From: Polynucleobacter antarcticus | Lineage (GTDB): Bacteria > Pseudomonadota > Gammaproteobacteria > Burkholderiales > Burkholderiaceae | NCBI RefSeq assembly: GCF_013307245.1 | Contig: NZ_CP028941.1 | Span: 434,001-498,000 of the forward strand | Direction of reading: 5' to 3' | DNA: 64,000 nucleotides | Program-made: the position numbers and the translations under genes | Shown here: piece after piece, positions 33,070 to 47,935 of the stretch | Numbering within the stretch: the first letter of the stretch is position 1 | How the letters are laid out: every line of letters begins with the position of its first letter | The notes under the pieces: generated by a model | What the model was told of the DNA's origin: nothing | Database searches by the model: none | Seen by the model: only the letters and a program-made list of their open reading frames with translations

Positions 33070-34410
33070 TTAATCAAATTTTAGTTTCATCTTCAATAGA
33101 TGAATCGCGTGAAGAAAACTAAAATATTCACTTTCGTCACCAATAGGAACGTGATGTTGAATCGCATTGATATTAATAATATTCAAACGCTCAAAAATTT
33201 TCTTTTTATCTTCATCACTCAGATTCTCATGGCATATCCTATTTTCAATCGCAAGCATTTCTTCATAATAAGGTCGCTTTCGAATGCTAAATCTAAATTT
33301 TCTAATGTGAAGATTTAATTTAGATAAAGGATAAAAAATTGCAAATATCGTCAATAATAAAAGCCAAGCACGATCGACAAAACCCGCCAACCAAAATGGC
33401 AAATATCGCATCGCTTGTGGCGGGCCATAGTCATAAAATCTTGCTGCTACTGGGCTTAATGGAATAGTTGGGTCCATGTAGGCGGGAAATTCGTTACGTT
33501 TGGAAAAGAATAGATCCGTAGAATTCCTCAGCATATCTTTTCCAGCAATCAAAAGCGCCAATTGTAGGTCTGGATGCATATCTTTTCGAACCACGAGGCT
33601 AGTAGTTGTCGCAAGCAGTCCTACATCTTGATGAGGTAGTTTTTTATAAACATCAATTGAGCTAGCTGGTAATTTCAAAGCCACAAAAGAGTTAAATACT
33701 TTCTGAAAGCCGGTAGCATACTTAAAATCAAAAAGCTCTACCCCTGGCTCGCGCATTAAGGTTTGTATGATTGGGTCAAGGTGAGAGGAAACACTAATTA
33801 GTACATCGAATTCACCTTTTAAAAACTTTTCCTCAGTGGCTAAAAAGGAATTAGATTTGATATTTTCCAATTGATCAATGTTGATATCGTAAGCTTGAAA
33901 TAATTTCTTAGCAATAATGTATGAGCCACTCTTAGTTGGACCAAGCCCAACCTTAAGCTTAGCTAAATCAGCGATGTTTGTGATAACACCAACCTTACTT
34001 TTTCTGTAAAATATCCAAATAGGCTGGTAATCTATACTCCCCAAGGAGTAAATTCCTTTTACTTGATCAGCATTTAATGCCGAGCCATAAGTAAAAGCCA
34101 CATTCACATTATCGACATCATTTTTTAATCTAAGAACATTTTCAACAGCGCCATCCGTATTTACAATCGAGACATCTAGCCCCTCTTGTTTTAAATACTC
34201 GCGGGCAGTCTCAGCATAGATCGACCAATCAGAGCCTGCATAAGATGTGGCAAATGCGAGCGTCTTATCTGGAAACGGTTTGAGATAAATTAATAATCCA
34301 ATAATTGCGACGATAAAGGCAATAAGAACTAATTTAGATTCCTTAAATTGTTCTTTAATTGCTAAATACTCATCAATGATGATAATTTTTAAGTAGCTAT
34401 GGGCATTCAT
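33070..34410 (-). CDS. Second membrane-anchored TAXI-type solute-binding protein
   Basis: A 446-residue paralog of the protein at 11604-13010 with the same layout. An N-terminal helix (about 25-45) precedes a periplasmic TAXI domain (ATSYAGSDWSIYAETAREYL, VGLGPTKSGSYIIAKKLF). A second helix follows (FVDRAWLLLLTIFAIFYPLS), then a basic cytoplasmic tail of about 85 residues. The typical TAXI GGSGGxYY-like start is changed to SYAGSDW, so ligand binding may differ. The DNA is visibly more AT-rich than that of its paralog, and the gene stands alone next to tRNA-Ser. ATG 34410 is preferred over a TTG at 34413. Confidence 0.78.
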   Translation of the reverse strand: MNAHSYLKIIIIDEYLAIKEQFKESKLVLIAFIVAIIGLLIYLKPFPDKTLAFATSYAGSDWSIYAETAREYLKQEGLDVSIVNTDGAVENVLRLKNDVDNVNVAFTYGSALNADQVKGIYSLGSIDYQPIWIFYRKSKVGVITNIADLAKLKVGLGPTKSGSYIIAKKLFQAYDINIDQLENIKSNSFLATEEKFLKGEFDVLISVSSHLDPIIQTLMREPGVELFDFKYATGFQKVFNSFVALKLPASSIDVYKKLPHQDVGLLATTTSLVVRKDMHPDLQLALLIAGKDMLRNSTDLFFSKRNEFPAYMDPTIPLSPVAARFYDYGPPQAMRYLPFWLAGFVDRAWLLLLTIFAIFYPLSKLNLHIRKFRFSIRKRPYYEEMLAIENRICHENLSDEDKKKIFERLNIININAIQHHVPIGDESEYFSFLHAIHLLKMKLKFD

Positions 34411-34680
34411 CAATAAACCTTAAGTTAAGCTTTATAAATTAAATTAATAATGTAATTTATACAATATTACTTGTTCAGAAATTATGGTGAAGATCTTATC
34501 AAACATTTATATATCGATTTAATTTCCAGCGCCCTGTTTTGATGCAATGAGCTGCTTTATTAAAACAATACTGAACTAGCAGAAGCTCAAGTTAATATGT
34601 TCTTTATGCACTCCAAATTCTATGGAGGGATGATAAAAGTGAGATAAAGTCAGCTAGAACACCCATCTATATTGACTCAT

Positions 34681-34770
<90 letters not shown>

Positions 34771-34808
34771 GAACCGAAACGCAATTATACCGGGAGCAAC
34801 CCTTGCGA

Positions 34809-35111
34809 CTAAGTATGAATTTCTGCCACACTTAATCTCAGGCCAACCGAATGCAAAATTCTATTCACAGTATCTAAAGTTGGATTACCACTTTCTGCTA
34901 GTGACTTAAAAAGCGTTTTTTCACCTAAGGAGGCGCTACGCGCTACCTCGGCCATTCCATTTGCTTTAGCTACCTGTCGCAATGCAATTAACATTGCGCC
35001 TTGATCCTCTAATTCCATTACCGCATCTAAATATGCTGCAGCCTCTTTAGGGTCTGTAAGTGCCTCAAGCAAGCTAGTTTCGTAACTTTTATCTCGTTTA
35101 CTTGTTCTCAT
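34809..35111 (-). CDS. XRE/HTH-type antitoxin of a type II toxin-antitoxin pair
   Basis: A 100-residue DNA-binding antitoxin of the putative addiction module antidote family. ALRQVAKANGMAEVARSASLGEKTLFKSLAESGNPTLDTVNRIL is a helix-turn-helix domain. ATG at 35111 overlaps the toxin stop by 4 bp (ATGA) and is preferred over an in-frame ATG at 35132 inside the toxin gene. The antitoxin neutralises the upstream-encoded RelE-fold toxin and probably represses the operon. The toxin-first order is that of HigBA-like systems. Confidence 0.87.
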   Translation of the reverse strand: MRTSKRDKSYETSLLEALTDPKEAAAYLDAVMELEDQGAMLIALRQVAKANGMAEVARSASLGEKTLFKSLAESGNPTLDTVNRILHSVGLRLSVAEIHT

Positions 35112-35476
35112 GGCTTTCCTCGCCTTTTCCAATCTTCCAAATATTTAATTGCTTCTTTAATGCTTCGCTCTTGATTACTCTTAAAACTACCGCATAAAAG
35201 CAGAATCCATTCGCTACCCTGTCTACTTAAATACACTCGAAAACCTTGAGCATAGTCCAGCCTAAGCTCTTGCACCCCCGAGTGCAGCGGCTTGCAATCA
35301 CCTAAATTTCCAGCCTGAAGCCTAGTAAGACGGGCTCTAATTTTGGCCTTTGCCAAGGGATCTTTTAATGCACGAAGCCAAATCTCGAATGGGGCACTTC
35401 CATTTACATCTGTATAAATCTTAAGGTTTATTATAGTATCTTTTAGAATACTATCAACTTTACTGCCATTTCCCAT
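35108..35476 (-). CDS. RelE/ParE-fold toxin (HigB-like addiction module killer protein)
   Basis: A 122-residue protein with the addiction-module-killer pattern: APFEIWLRALKDPLAKAKIRARLTRLQAGNLGDCKPLHSGVQELRLDYAQGFRVYL, then ILLLCGSFKSNQERSIKEAIKYLEDWK. Relatives cut mRNA on the ribosome or inhibit growth by related means. It is first in the operon, with its antitoxin overlapping by 4 bp. The pair sits between serS and tRNA-Ser(CGA). The N-terminal ~15 residues may be an extension. Confidence 0.87.
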   Translation of the reverse strand: MGNGSKVDSILKDTIINLKIYTDVNGSAPFEIWLRALKDPLAKAKIRARLTRLQAGNLGDCKPLHSGVQELRLDYAQGFRVYLSRQGSEWILLLCGSFKSNQERSIKEAIKYLEDWKRRGKP

Positions 35477-35628
35477 ATGACAAGGTCCTCTATAAATGCC
35501 CCTGTCAATTTCAGAGGCGGATAGGGATTGTCTTGGATTGGGAAAGGCATGAAGCTAAGATGGGATAGTCCGATTGCAAGACGAGGCTAGGAATGAACTT
35601 GGTACTACTCAGTTATTGCGATGCTTTA

Positions 35629-36978
<1,350 letters not shown>

Positions 36979-37009
36979 TTAATAAATAGCGCGATTAGGT
37001 TTATGGACT

Positions 37010-37714
37010 CTAGTTTAAGCGCAAGACTTCAGCACCAGCAGGCGGACTAAACGTAAAGCGGTTAGCAGGTAAAGAAATATTTAACTGTATCTTATCCAAG
37101 GTAACGAGCACGACGCTTCCCAAGCCATCTATCAACTCCAGGGCTTTAGGCAAATTGTTGGCCATGCCCACTGAAATTTTAGTGTACGGCAAATCATGGG
37201 CTTTTTCGTTACTGGTATTTTGTTTCCTCTTAGGGATGAGTGCAACCCACCTCATGCCTAAACGCTCTTCACCCTCTACGAGATCAAAGTGTTGGTCTAA
37301 AGAAGTTTCACCAAATAGAATGGCTGCTGGCGTGCTTGCCAAGGCCTGACCTGATGATCTAAAAGTAGCTTGATTTAAGTCTTTATCCCACAAGATGAGT
37401 TGCTTGCCATCCGCAATCAGTGTTTGCTCGTAAGGTTTTTGGGTGTCCCATATAAATCGTCCAGGACGCTGAAATACAAAACGACCCTGAGTTTGACGAA
37501 CCACTTTTAAACCCTTATCTTGCGGTTCATTGGCTTTGGGTGCCCGCAATTGTTGCTGCACAAACTCACCCTCTGCTGTTTTAGAGTTGCGCACAAACTG
37601 ACGTAATTGCTCTGCACCACTATCACCATCCGCAGCCATGACAGGCCGTATGATGCTGGCAGAAACCAGAATGGTTATTCCGAGAACTACTCTAGATAAA
37701 AATATATACGCCAC
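37010..37714 (-). CDS. lolA: Outer-membrane lipoprotein carrier protein LolA
   Basis: A periplasmic chaperone that ferries lipoproteins from LolCDE to LolB. With a GTG start at 37714 it has 234 residues: a Sec signal (cut near VMA-ADG), then the LolA domain including QGRFVFQRPGRFIWDTQKPYEQTLIADGKQLILWDKDLNQ. The frame opens at an ATG at 37762, but that start lies 41 bp inside ftsK and would give an overlong basic leader. The GTG at 37714 has an AAGG sequence at good distance and starts just after the ftsK stop. It is co-oriented with ftsK, as in many proteobacteria. Confidence 0.87.
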   Translation of the reverse strand: MAYIFLSRVVLGITILVSASIIRPVMAADGDSGAEQLRQFVRNSKTAEGEFVQQQLRAPKANEPQDKGLKVVRQTQGRFVFQRPGRFIWDTQKPYEQTLIADGKQLILWDKDLNQATFRSSGQALASTPAAILFGETSLDQHFDLVEGEERLGMRWVALIPKRKQNTSNEKAHDLPYTKISVGMANNLPKALELIDGLGSVVLVTLDKIQLNISLPANRFTFSPPAGAEVLRLN

Positions 37715-37721
37715 ACTTGCC

Positions 37722-41030
<3,309 letters not shown>

Positions 41031-41053
41031 GTAAGCCTTGCGTTTAATCCAAT

Positions 41054-41083
41054 AAAAAACGCCTAGCATTGCTAGGCGTTTTC
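41054..41083. terminator. Terminator after trxB, probably bidirectional
   Basis: A perfect 10-bp stem AACGCCTAGC/GCTAGGCGTT (41058-41067, 41071-41080) with a 3-nt loop is flanked by A and T runs. It lies between trxB and the convergent hppA. Confidence 0.9.
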
Positions 41084-41127
41084 ACTTTCTAATCCTGAAT
41101 ACGTGTTTTATTTTTCCATCTGATTAA

Positions 41128-43185
41128 TTAGCTCATTACTGGTAACAATGGCACGATCAGCAATGCGACGATATTGATAATCTTAATCAGGGGATTCACG
41201 GCAGGGCCAGCGGTATCTTTGTAAGGATCGCCTACGGTATCGCCAGTGACTGCCGCTTTATGTGCCTCAGAACCTTTGCCACCAAAGTTTCCTTCTTCGA
41301 TATATTTTTTGGCATTATCCCAAGCTCCGCCGCCAGTACACATCGAGATCGCTACAAATAAACCCGTTACGATGGTACCCATCAAAAGACCGCCCAAAGC
41401 AGCAGGACCAAGAATCAATCCAACCAAAATAGGGATGACCACTGGCAATAAGGATGGAACAATCATTTCCTTAATGGCAGCTGATGTCAACATGTCCACA
41501 GCCTTGCCATATTCAGGTTTAGCTGTACCTTCCATAATCCCTGGGATATCACGGAACTGACGGCGCACTTCTTCAACGACGGCTCCAGCGCAACGTCCAA
41601 CTGCTTCCATCGCCATCGCACCAAATAAATAAGGAATCATGCCGCCAATAAAGAGTCCGATAATCACCATATGATTAGAAAGATCAAAAGACACTTGCTG
41701 GCCAATAGCCTCCAAAGCATGGGTGTAATCAGCAAAAAGTACTAAAGCCGCTAGGCCAGCAGAACCAATGGCATAGCCTTTGGTCACTGCTTTAGTAGTA
41801 TTGCCAACTGCATCTAATGGATCGGTAATGTCTCTCACAGACTGTGGCAAACCTGCCATTTCAGCAATACCACCTGCGTTATCAGTAATCGGGCCATAGG
41901 CATCGAGTGCGACAACAATGCCTGCCATAGAAAGCATTGCAGTTGCGGCAATAGCGATGCCGTAAATTCCAGCTAACCAATATGCGGCATAAATTGCTGC
42001 GCACACAAAAAGTACTGGGTAAGCAGTCGACTTCATTGAGATGCCTAAGCCAGCAATGATGTTTGTACCATGGCCTTTAGTAGAAGCCTCTGCAATATGC
42101 TGTACAGGCTTAAATTGAGTACCTGTGTAGTACTCCGTAATCCATACTAATGCCGCCGTTAACACCAAACCAACTACTGTCGATCCAAACAAACGCCACT
42201 GGCTTCCCACGATCCCCAATGCATCATCAGGCATGATGAAATTGGTTACAAAATAAAAGGCTACAAGTGATAGGCCGCCAGCAACCATTAATCCCTTATA
42301 CAAAGCAGGCATGACATTTTTCATACCAGGGGTAGCTTTTACAAATGAGCAACCAATGATCGATGCAATGATGGAAACACCACCAAGGACCAGCGGATAA
42401 ATGACTGCCTCCACTGGTGCTCCTGTAATCATCAAGGAACCCAATACCATGGTTGCAATTAAGGTGACCGCATAAGTTTCAAATAAGTCCGCTGCCATAC
42501 CAGCGCAGTCGCCAACGTTATCACCCACATTGTCCGCAATCACTGCTGGATTGCGGGGATCATCTTCTGGAATGCCAGCTTCGACTTTACCGACTAAGTC
42601 GGCTCCAACGTCAGCACCCTTAGTAAAGATCCCACCCCCTAAACGGGCAAAGATGGAAATCAAGGAGGAGCCAAATGCCAAACCAATCAGTGGATGTAAA
42701 ACTGCAGTCAGGTCCTGTCCAGCACCGACTGAGACAAGGAACATAAAGAATAGTCCGACACCGAGAAGACCAAGGCCAACTACTAGCATGCCAGTAATAG
42801 CGCCTCCTTTAAATGCGACATTCAGGGCTTCATTCATTCCCTTGGTAGCTGCCTCTGCCGTTCGCACATTAGCTCGTACGGATACATTCATACCAATAAA
42901 ACCACAAGCACCAGAAAGTACTGAGCCAATAACAAATCCTATGGCGGTTGCGAAGTCCAAAAAGAAGGCAATCAAAATGGTGATCACCACCCCAACAACG
43001 GCAATCGTTTTGTATTGGCGGGATAAATACGCTGCCGCACCTTGCTGAATAGCCTCAGCAATTTCTTGCATCTTGGCATTACCCGTACTTTGTCTCAAAA
43101 TCCAGCTACGCATTACAAAGCCGTAAATTACAGCCAGAACGCCACAGGCTAGGGCAAAATACAGGCCTAAATTGACATTACTCAT
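41128..43185 (-). CDS. hppA: Membrane H+-translocating pyrophosphatase, K+-independent type
   Basis: A 685-residue integral membrane enzyme of about 16 helices that couples pyrophosphate hydrolysis to ion export. The substrate-site motif is [16 protein letters not shown] followed by [19 protein letters not shown], and there is a DNAGG near 435. At the potassium switch it has K465 and T468 ([10 protein letters not shown]), the pattern of K+-independent proton pumps rather than the Ala found in K+-dependent ones (family knowledge). AAGGGG precedes the ATG. It is divergent from the soluble pyrophosphatase gene ppa, so both ways of using PPi are encoded side by side. Confidence 0.93.
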   Translation of the reverse strand: MSNVNLGLYFALACGVLAVIYGFVMRSWILRQSTGNAKMQEIAEAIQQGAAAYLSRQYKTIAVVGVVITILIAFFLDFATAIGFVIGSVLSGACGFIGMNVSVRANVRTAEAATKGMNEALNVAFKGGAITGMLVVGLGLLGVGLFFMFLVSVGAGQDLTAVLHPLIGLAFGSSLISIFARLGGGIFTKGADVGADLVGKVEAGIPEDDPRNPAVIADNVGDNVGDCAGMAADLFETYAVTLIATMVLGSLMITGAPVEAVIYPLVLGGVSIIASIIGCSFVKATPGMKNVMPALYKGLMVAGGLSLVAFYFVTNFIMPDDALGIVGSQWRLFGSTVVGLVLTAALVWITEYYTGTQFKPVQHIAEASTKGHGTNIIAGLGISMKSTAYPVLFVCAAIYAAYWLAGIYGIAIAATAMLSMAGIVVALDAYGPITDNAGGIAEMAGLPQSVRDITDPLDAVGNTTKAVTKGYAIGSAGLAALVLFADYTHALEAIGQQVSFDLSNHMVIIGLFIGGMIPYLFGAMAMEAVGRCAGAVVEEVRRQFRDIPGIMEGTAKPEYGKAVDMLTSAAIKEMIVPSLLPVVIPILVGLILGPAALGGLLMGTIVTGLFVAISMCTGGGAWDNAKKYIEEGNFGGKGSEAHKAAVTGDTVGDPYKDTAGPAVNPLIKIINIVALLIVPLLPVMS

Positions 43186-43357
43186 GCTTGAACCCCTTAA
43201 AAAAATGGATCTACATTGCTGCTACTGGATAACTACTCAGTCCAACTCCCTGAAAGCGATAAAATAGAGAGAATTTGCTACATCAGTATGTAACAGAATA
43301 ACTGCCCTGAACCCTTCCTTGAGTCAGGGTATTTACTAATCATCACCCGGAGTATGT

Positions 43358-43897
43358 ATGAGTTTAGACAATGTAAAGCCAGGCAAAAAAATCCCAGAGA
43401 ATTTCAACGTCATTATTGAAATCCCTATGAATGCTGACCCTATTAAGTATGAAGTAGATAAGGAAAGTGGTGCCATTTTCGTTGATAGATTTATGGGTAC
43501 TGCTATGCACTACCCTTGCAACTATGGCTATATTCCTAAAACAATTGCTGGCGATGGTGATCCAGTTGATGTTCTTGTCGTTACGCCATTTCCATTAATT
43601 CCTGGTGTTGTCGTGAGTTGTCGTGCCATCGGTGTTTTACATATGGAAGATGAAGGTGGTCAAGATGCAAAATTGCTGGCAGTTCCAGAAGATAAAATTT
43701 TATCTATTTATACCCACTGGCAAAAACCAGAGGATGTAAATCCATTGCGCTTAAATCAGATCCAACACTTCTTCGAACACTACAAAGACCTTGAGCCAGG
43801 TAAATGGGTAAAAGTAAAAGGTTGGGGTGGCGTTGCGGAAGCTCATAAAGAAATTCTGGAGGGTATTGAAACCTATAACAAAGAACAACAGCAATGA
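43358..43897 (+). CDS. ppa: Soluble inorganic pyrophosphatase (family I)
   Basis: A 179-residue cytosolic enzyme that hydrolyses PPi with Mg2+. Conserved parts are IEIPMNADPIKYEVDKESGAIFVDRF, the metal-site signature DGDPVDVLV, and the late HFFEHYKDLEPGKWVKVKGW. CCGGAGT is a good ribosome binding site. It is followed by nadE 32 bp downstream, whose reaction releases PPi. Confidence 0.94.
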   Translation: MSLDNVKPGKKIPENFNVIIEIPMNADPIKYEVDKESGAIFVDRFMGTAMHYPCNYGYIPKTIAGDGDPVDVLVVTPFPLIPGVVVSCRAIGVLHMEDEGGQDAKLLAVPEDKILSIYTHWQKPEDVNPLRLNQIQHFFEHYKDLEPGKWVKVKGWGGVAEAHKEILEGIETYNKEQQQ

Positions 43898-43929
43898 ACG
43901 TTGTTATTAACCAAGGTCTGTGATTCGGA

Positions 43930-45549
43930 GTGAGCTCGCAAAAAATCGCCTTAGCGCAAATCAATCCTTTATTGGGTGATTTGCGTGGCAATGCTCAGCT
44001 CATTGTCCAAGCGGCAGCGCAAGCGTATGCGGAAGGCGCTTCGATAGTACTTACTCCAGAGCTTTCGCTTACCGGCTACCCCCCCGAAGATTTATTACTC
44101 CGCCCTGCTTTTATTGAGGCTGCAGAGTTAGAACTCAAGCAATTAACTCTAGAGCTCAAGCAATTCCCAGGCCTAACCGTGATTGTGGGTCACCCCAAAA
44201 AAACAGCGGATGGCTTACAAAACTTCGCCTCTGTATTGCGCGATGGAAAAATCATTGCGGCTTATGCCAAACAAAAATTGCCTAATCATGAAGTATTCGA
44301 TGAGGTGCGCTATTTTGTTCCCGGCAATACTCCCTGCGTTTTTGAATCACATGGCATTAAATTTGGGCTCATTCTCTGTGAGGATGCTTGGCATATCGAA
44401 CCTGCTCAGCAAGCGCATGCAGCTGGTGCAAATATTTTGTTAGTACTAAATGCTTCTCCTTATCACTTACAAAAAGAGGTATTGCGAATTGAAGTGCTAC
44501 GCAAACATATTGTGATCACTAAGATGCCACTTGTTTATGTTAACGCCGTAGGTGGGCAAGATGAATTAGTGTTTGATGGTGGTTCATTTGCATTAAACAG
44601 CACCGGTAAATTAGTGATGTCGATGCCTCAATTTGAGGCGGGCTTAGGATTTGTAAACGTGAATAGTACAAGTGACCTAGAACCGGGATCATGCACAGCG
44701 GCTCAAAGTGTTGAGGCTCAAGCCTATCAAGCCCTTGTCTTAGGCGTGCGCGACTATGTGCAGAAGAATCACTTTCCAGGTGTCATCATTGGTCTTTCTG
44801 GAGGGGTGGACTCAGCCCTAGTGCTGGCCGTTGCAGTAGATGCCTTGGGCGCCGACAAAGTCCGTGCGGTCATGATGGCCTCGCGCTATACCGCAGATAT
44901 ATCTTGGATTGATGCCAGAGAAATGGCTCAAAATCTACATGTTCAGTATGACGAAATTCCGATTAGCGTACCAGTAGATGCGCTAGAGCAATCCTTAGCA
45001 GAGCAATTTAAAGGCTTAAAGACCGATGCCACTGAAGAGAATCTCCAGGCCCGAGTACGTGGCACTCTACTCATGGCCCTTTCTAATAAGACTGGACGAT
45101 TAGTACTCACGACAGGCAATAAAAGTGAAATGGCTGTGGGCTACTGCACCTTATACGGTGATATGGCTGGTGGCTTTGCAGTCATCAAAGACATTGCCAA
45201 GACTTTGGTCTACCGCCTGTGTACCTACCGAAATAGTATTGCCCCAATCATTCCCGAGCGCATTTTGACGCGCGCCCCTTCCGCAGAGTTGCGCCCAGAT
45301 CAAACGGATCAAGACAGCTTGCCCTCCTATGAAGTATTGGATGGCATTGTGGAGCGTTACATGGAACAAAACCAATCTATTGCGCAAATTATTGCGGCTG
45401 GATTTGATGCTGAAAGCGTAGAAAAGGTTACTCGCTTGATTAAGCTTAATGAATATAAGCGCCGCCAAGCGCCGCCTGGAGTCCGGGTTACCACTAGGGC
45501 ATTTGGACGTGACTGGCGCTACCCGATCACCTCTCAATTTAGGGCCTAG
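43930..45549 (+). CDS. nadE: Glutamine-dependent NAD+ synthetase
   Basis: A 539-residue two-domain enzyme that makes NAD+ from deamido-NAD+. The N-terminal nitrilase-type glutaminase has the triad E44, K116 (KQKLPNHEVFDE) and C150 (LCEDAW). The C-terminal synthetase has the ATP loop SGGVDS at 290-295. The start is GTG: the frame has a stop three codons upstream at 43921, so no earlier start is possible. The GGAG just before it is too close to be a normal ribosome binding site. It is followed by glnB. Confidence 0.92.
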   Translation: MSSQKIALAQINPLLGDLRGNAQLIVQAAAQAYAEGASIVLTPELSLTGYPPEDLLLRPAFIEAAELELKQLTLELKQFPGLTVIVGHPKKTADGLQNFASVLRDGKIIAAYAKQKLPNHEVFDEVRYFVPGNTPCVFESHGIKFGLILCEDAWHIEPAQQAHAAGANILLVLNASPYHLQKEVLRIEVLRKHIVITKMPLVYVNAVGGQDELVFDGGSFALNSTGKLVMSMPQFEAGLGFVNVNSTSDLEPGSCTAAQSVEAQAYQALVLGVRDYVQKNHFPGVIIGLSGGVDSALVLAVAVDALGADKVRAVMMASRYTADISWIDAREMAQNLHVQYDEIPISVPVDALEQSLAEQFKGLKTDATEENLQARVRGTLLMALSNKTGRLVLTTGNKSEMAVGYCTLYGDMAGGFAVIKDIAKTLVYRLCTYRNSIAPIIPERILTRAPSAELRPDQTDQDSLPSYEVLDGIVERYMEQNQSIAQIIAAGFDAESVEKVTRLIKLNEYKRRQAPPGVRVTTRAFGRDWRYPITSQFRA

Positions 45550-45619
45550 AGTACTTTTTAAGCGCTCACTGAGCATTGGATTTGAGTTCTAGGTATGATT
45601 GATGTAATTACTATATTGA

Positions 45620-45976
<357 letters not shown>

Positions 45977-46014
45977 GACAACTACACGCCTAGGATGCTG
46001 CTAATCAAATTGGG

Positions 46015-47151
46015 TTAGCGCAAACGGGAATCCGTCGAATCAGCAGGTGGCAGTGTAACTACCTCGCTCGCTTCCAATACCAATGTCTTGCTGTTGGGAT
46101 TTTCTATTCGTGCCTTATACCCCTGGAAATAGACATCCACTTGGGCGAGACCCCCAGTGAGCACCTTAAATGGTGGTTTACCATAAAAGGATGTCCCCAT
46201 GCCGGATTCCAATACTTTATTTTGGGTCTTGCCGGAACCATCAACAACACATACCACTTGCTTGGATTTAACTTGCACGTAGACCATGTCACCAGATTTG
46301 CGAGCGACCTCCGGCTTATAGCTGACCAGTACATCTTCTGCAGGGCAGCTTAGCGCAATATCAGAGCCAGAAACTGGCATAACTGAAGATGGGGGGACAG
46401 CTGTAGTAGGTGCTGTGGCGGTAGTTGTAGTTACAGGCGCCACTATTCCAGCTGCTCCCACTGCCCCAACTGAATTAGCCTGGTCCGTGGGGAGATTGCT
46501 AGCCTGTGCCGGAACAGGCTCAACCAGCTCTTCCTTAATAAGGATGATGGCCTCTGGTTTATCTGCAAAAAATAAGGGGCGTAGATTAACGACGGCAAAC
46601 AACATTCCTACGATGATGAAAAAACCTAGAAACCATTTTTTACGCGGCGCTGATTTTGATTTGGATGCAATTGAGTCAAAAGGAATAGCTTGTAAATGCG
46701 TTTTTTTAGTAGCTTCTTTTTTCTCGCTCACCACTACTTTTGGCGGATCAATTACTTCAAGTGGCTCTTGTATCTGAGTGGGAGCTTCTTTTACAGGCGT
46801 TGATTTTTCAACTGGCTTTATCTTAATATCCGCGTCAACAGGCACTTCAATCGTTTTAGCTGCTGCTTCTGGTGCCGCAATATCTTCTGAGCTTGGTGTA
46901 ACTGCCTCTGCTGCTAGCCCATCAAAAGCCTCTGCATCAGTTAAATTCAATAACTTCGCTACTTTCCTAGCAGCAGTCAACTTGATCTGAGCACCGTAGA
47001 AAGATTTCATCTCCCCATTCTCAATCTGCTCAATTTGACTTTTAGATAGACAGGCAAGACCCCCAAGCTCTTTTGTGGTCAGACTAAGCTTTTCACGCGC
47101 CTTGGTAAAGGCCTCGCTACGAATCTCTGGAAGTTTGGAATTAGCGATCAA
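46015..47151 (-). CDS. RodZ-like helix-turn-helix membrane protein
   Basis: A 378-residue protein with a cytoplasmic N-terminal XRE-type helix-turn-helix (about 14-72), a charged Pro-rich linker, and one membrane helix (about 173-190). A Thr/Ala/Pro-rich periplasmic stretch is followed by a C-terminal beta domain of DUF4115 type (KPPFKVLTGGLAQVDVYFQGYKARI). This is the layout of the shape protein RodZ. The domain order supports it, but neighbours do not include mreB or ispG. The start is TTG with CAAGAG upstream. Confidence 0.75.
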   Translation of the reverse strand: MIANSKLPEIRSEAFTKAREKLSLTTKELGGLACLSKSQIEQIENGEMKSFYGAQIKLTAARKVAKLLNLTDAEAFDGLAAEAVTPSSEDIAAPEAAAKTIEVPVDADIKIKPVEKSTPVKEAPTQIQEPLEVIDPPKVVVSEKKEATKKTHLQAIPFDSIASKSKSAPRKKWFLGFFIIVGMLFAVVNLRPLFFADKPEAIILIKEELVEPVPAQASNLPTDQANSVGAVGAAGIVAPVTTTTATAPTTAVPPSSVMPVSGSDIALSCPAEDVLVSYKPEVARKSGDMVYVQVKSKQVVCVVDGSGKTQNKVLESGMGTSFYGKPPFKVLTGGLAQVDVYFQGYKARIENPNSKTLVLEASEVVTLPPADSTDSRLR

Positions 47152-47231
47152 AATTGCTCTTGAAATGTCTGTTTAAGGAAGTTGGCTATTAGCATAGTGA
47201 TAAGTTGATCGTAAGCAAATTAGCCTCAAAG

Positions 47232-47858
47232 CTAGCGATTTTGCAGGTTCCCGAGGCTTGACTCAAGGTATTTAACTACTAATACTTGGACTGATTCCAC
47301 ATGTATTTTGTCCATCACTCTGGCCTTATGAACTTTAATCGTGGCATCAGTGGTGCCAAGTTTTACAGCAATATCTTTATTCAGCAAGCCCTTGACTAGC
47401 CAAAAACAAACCTCTTTTTCACGAGGGGTCAGTGTTCCGTAATCTCTTTTGGTTTCTACTTCTTTAGAAATACGTTTTAACTGACGTAAATCAAATTCCA
47501 ACGCATCGGCAACTGCTTTCAGTAAATCTTCTAAATTAAAAGGCTTAAAGAGAAAATCCAGCGCGCCTTTTTTAAGACCAGTCACGATCTGATGAGGGTG
47601 ACTTTGCCCACTGACAAAAATAATGGGCGTCTTACGACCGAGTTGCAGTATTTTTTCTTGGAGATCAAGGCCAGTCATATCGGGCATTTGCATATCCAAC
47701 AGAATGACTGCTGGCGCTACCGGTGATGAATGGTCTAAAAATGTACGTGCAGAAGAAAAATCTTCGACGCCATAGCCAAGTTCCCGCAACATCCTACTTA
47801 ATGAGGTGCGCATCGACTCGTCGTCATCAATCAGGTAAATATGGCCAGCTTTAGTCAT
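47232..47858 (-). CDS. FixJ/NarL-type response regulator without a linked kinase
   Basis: A 208-residue two-domain regulator. The receiver domain (5-120) has the acidic pocket IDDDE, phospho-acceptor D55 in ILLDMQMPD and Lys in LFKPF. A LuxR-type helix-turn-helix follows (LTPREKEVCFWLVKGLLNKDIAVKLGTTDATIKVHKARVMDK). ATG 47858 is preferred over a TTG at 47891. No histidine kinase gene is near, so its signal is unknown. Relatives of FixJ/TodT type respond to oxygen or organic substrates. Confidence 0.87.
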   Translation of the reverse strand: MTKAGHIYLIDDDESMRTSLSRMLRELGYGVEDFSSARTFLDHSSPVAPAVILLDMQMPDMTGLDLQEKILQLGRKTPIIFVSGQSHPHQIVTGLKKGALDFLFKPFNLEDLLKAVADALEFDLRQLKRISKEVETKRDYGTLTPREKEVCFWLVKGLLNKDIAVKLGTTDATIKVHKARVMDKIHVESVQVLVVKYLESSLGNLQNR

Positions 47859-47917
47859 TGAATTTAAAGGGAAAAGTAACAGATATGACAATTTACTGCA
47901 GCTTGATTTATAAGGAT

Positions 47918-47935
47918 ATTAGCTTCAAAGCTAAT
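47918..47935. repeat. Perfect inverted repeat upstream of the response regulator
   Basis: ATTAGCTT and AAGCTAAT lie 2 nt apart in the divergent gap between the regulator gene and ilvD. A near copy (ATTAGCCTCAAAGCTAGC, 15 of 18 bases equal) is at 47219-47236, spanning the regulator's stop codon. It may be an operator or a small repeat. Confidence 0.35.

Noticed and set aside
35477-35628. Possible small RNA or operator between the toxin gene and serS
   Set aside because: Only short imperfect repeats (for example CCTCT and AGAGG) are present; nothing supports a defined element.
42530-43048. Long open frame (172 codons) on the plus strand opposite hppA
   Set aside because: It mirrors the highly conserved pyrophosphatase on the other strand, has a Pro/Thr/Ala-rich composition typical of an antisense shadow, and no ribosome binding site.
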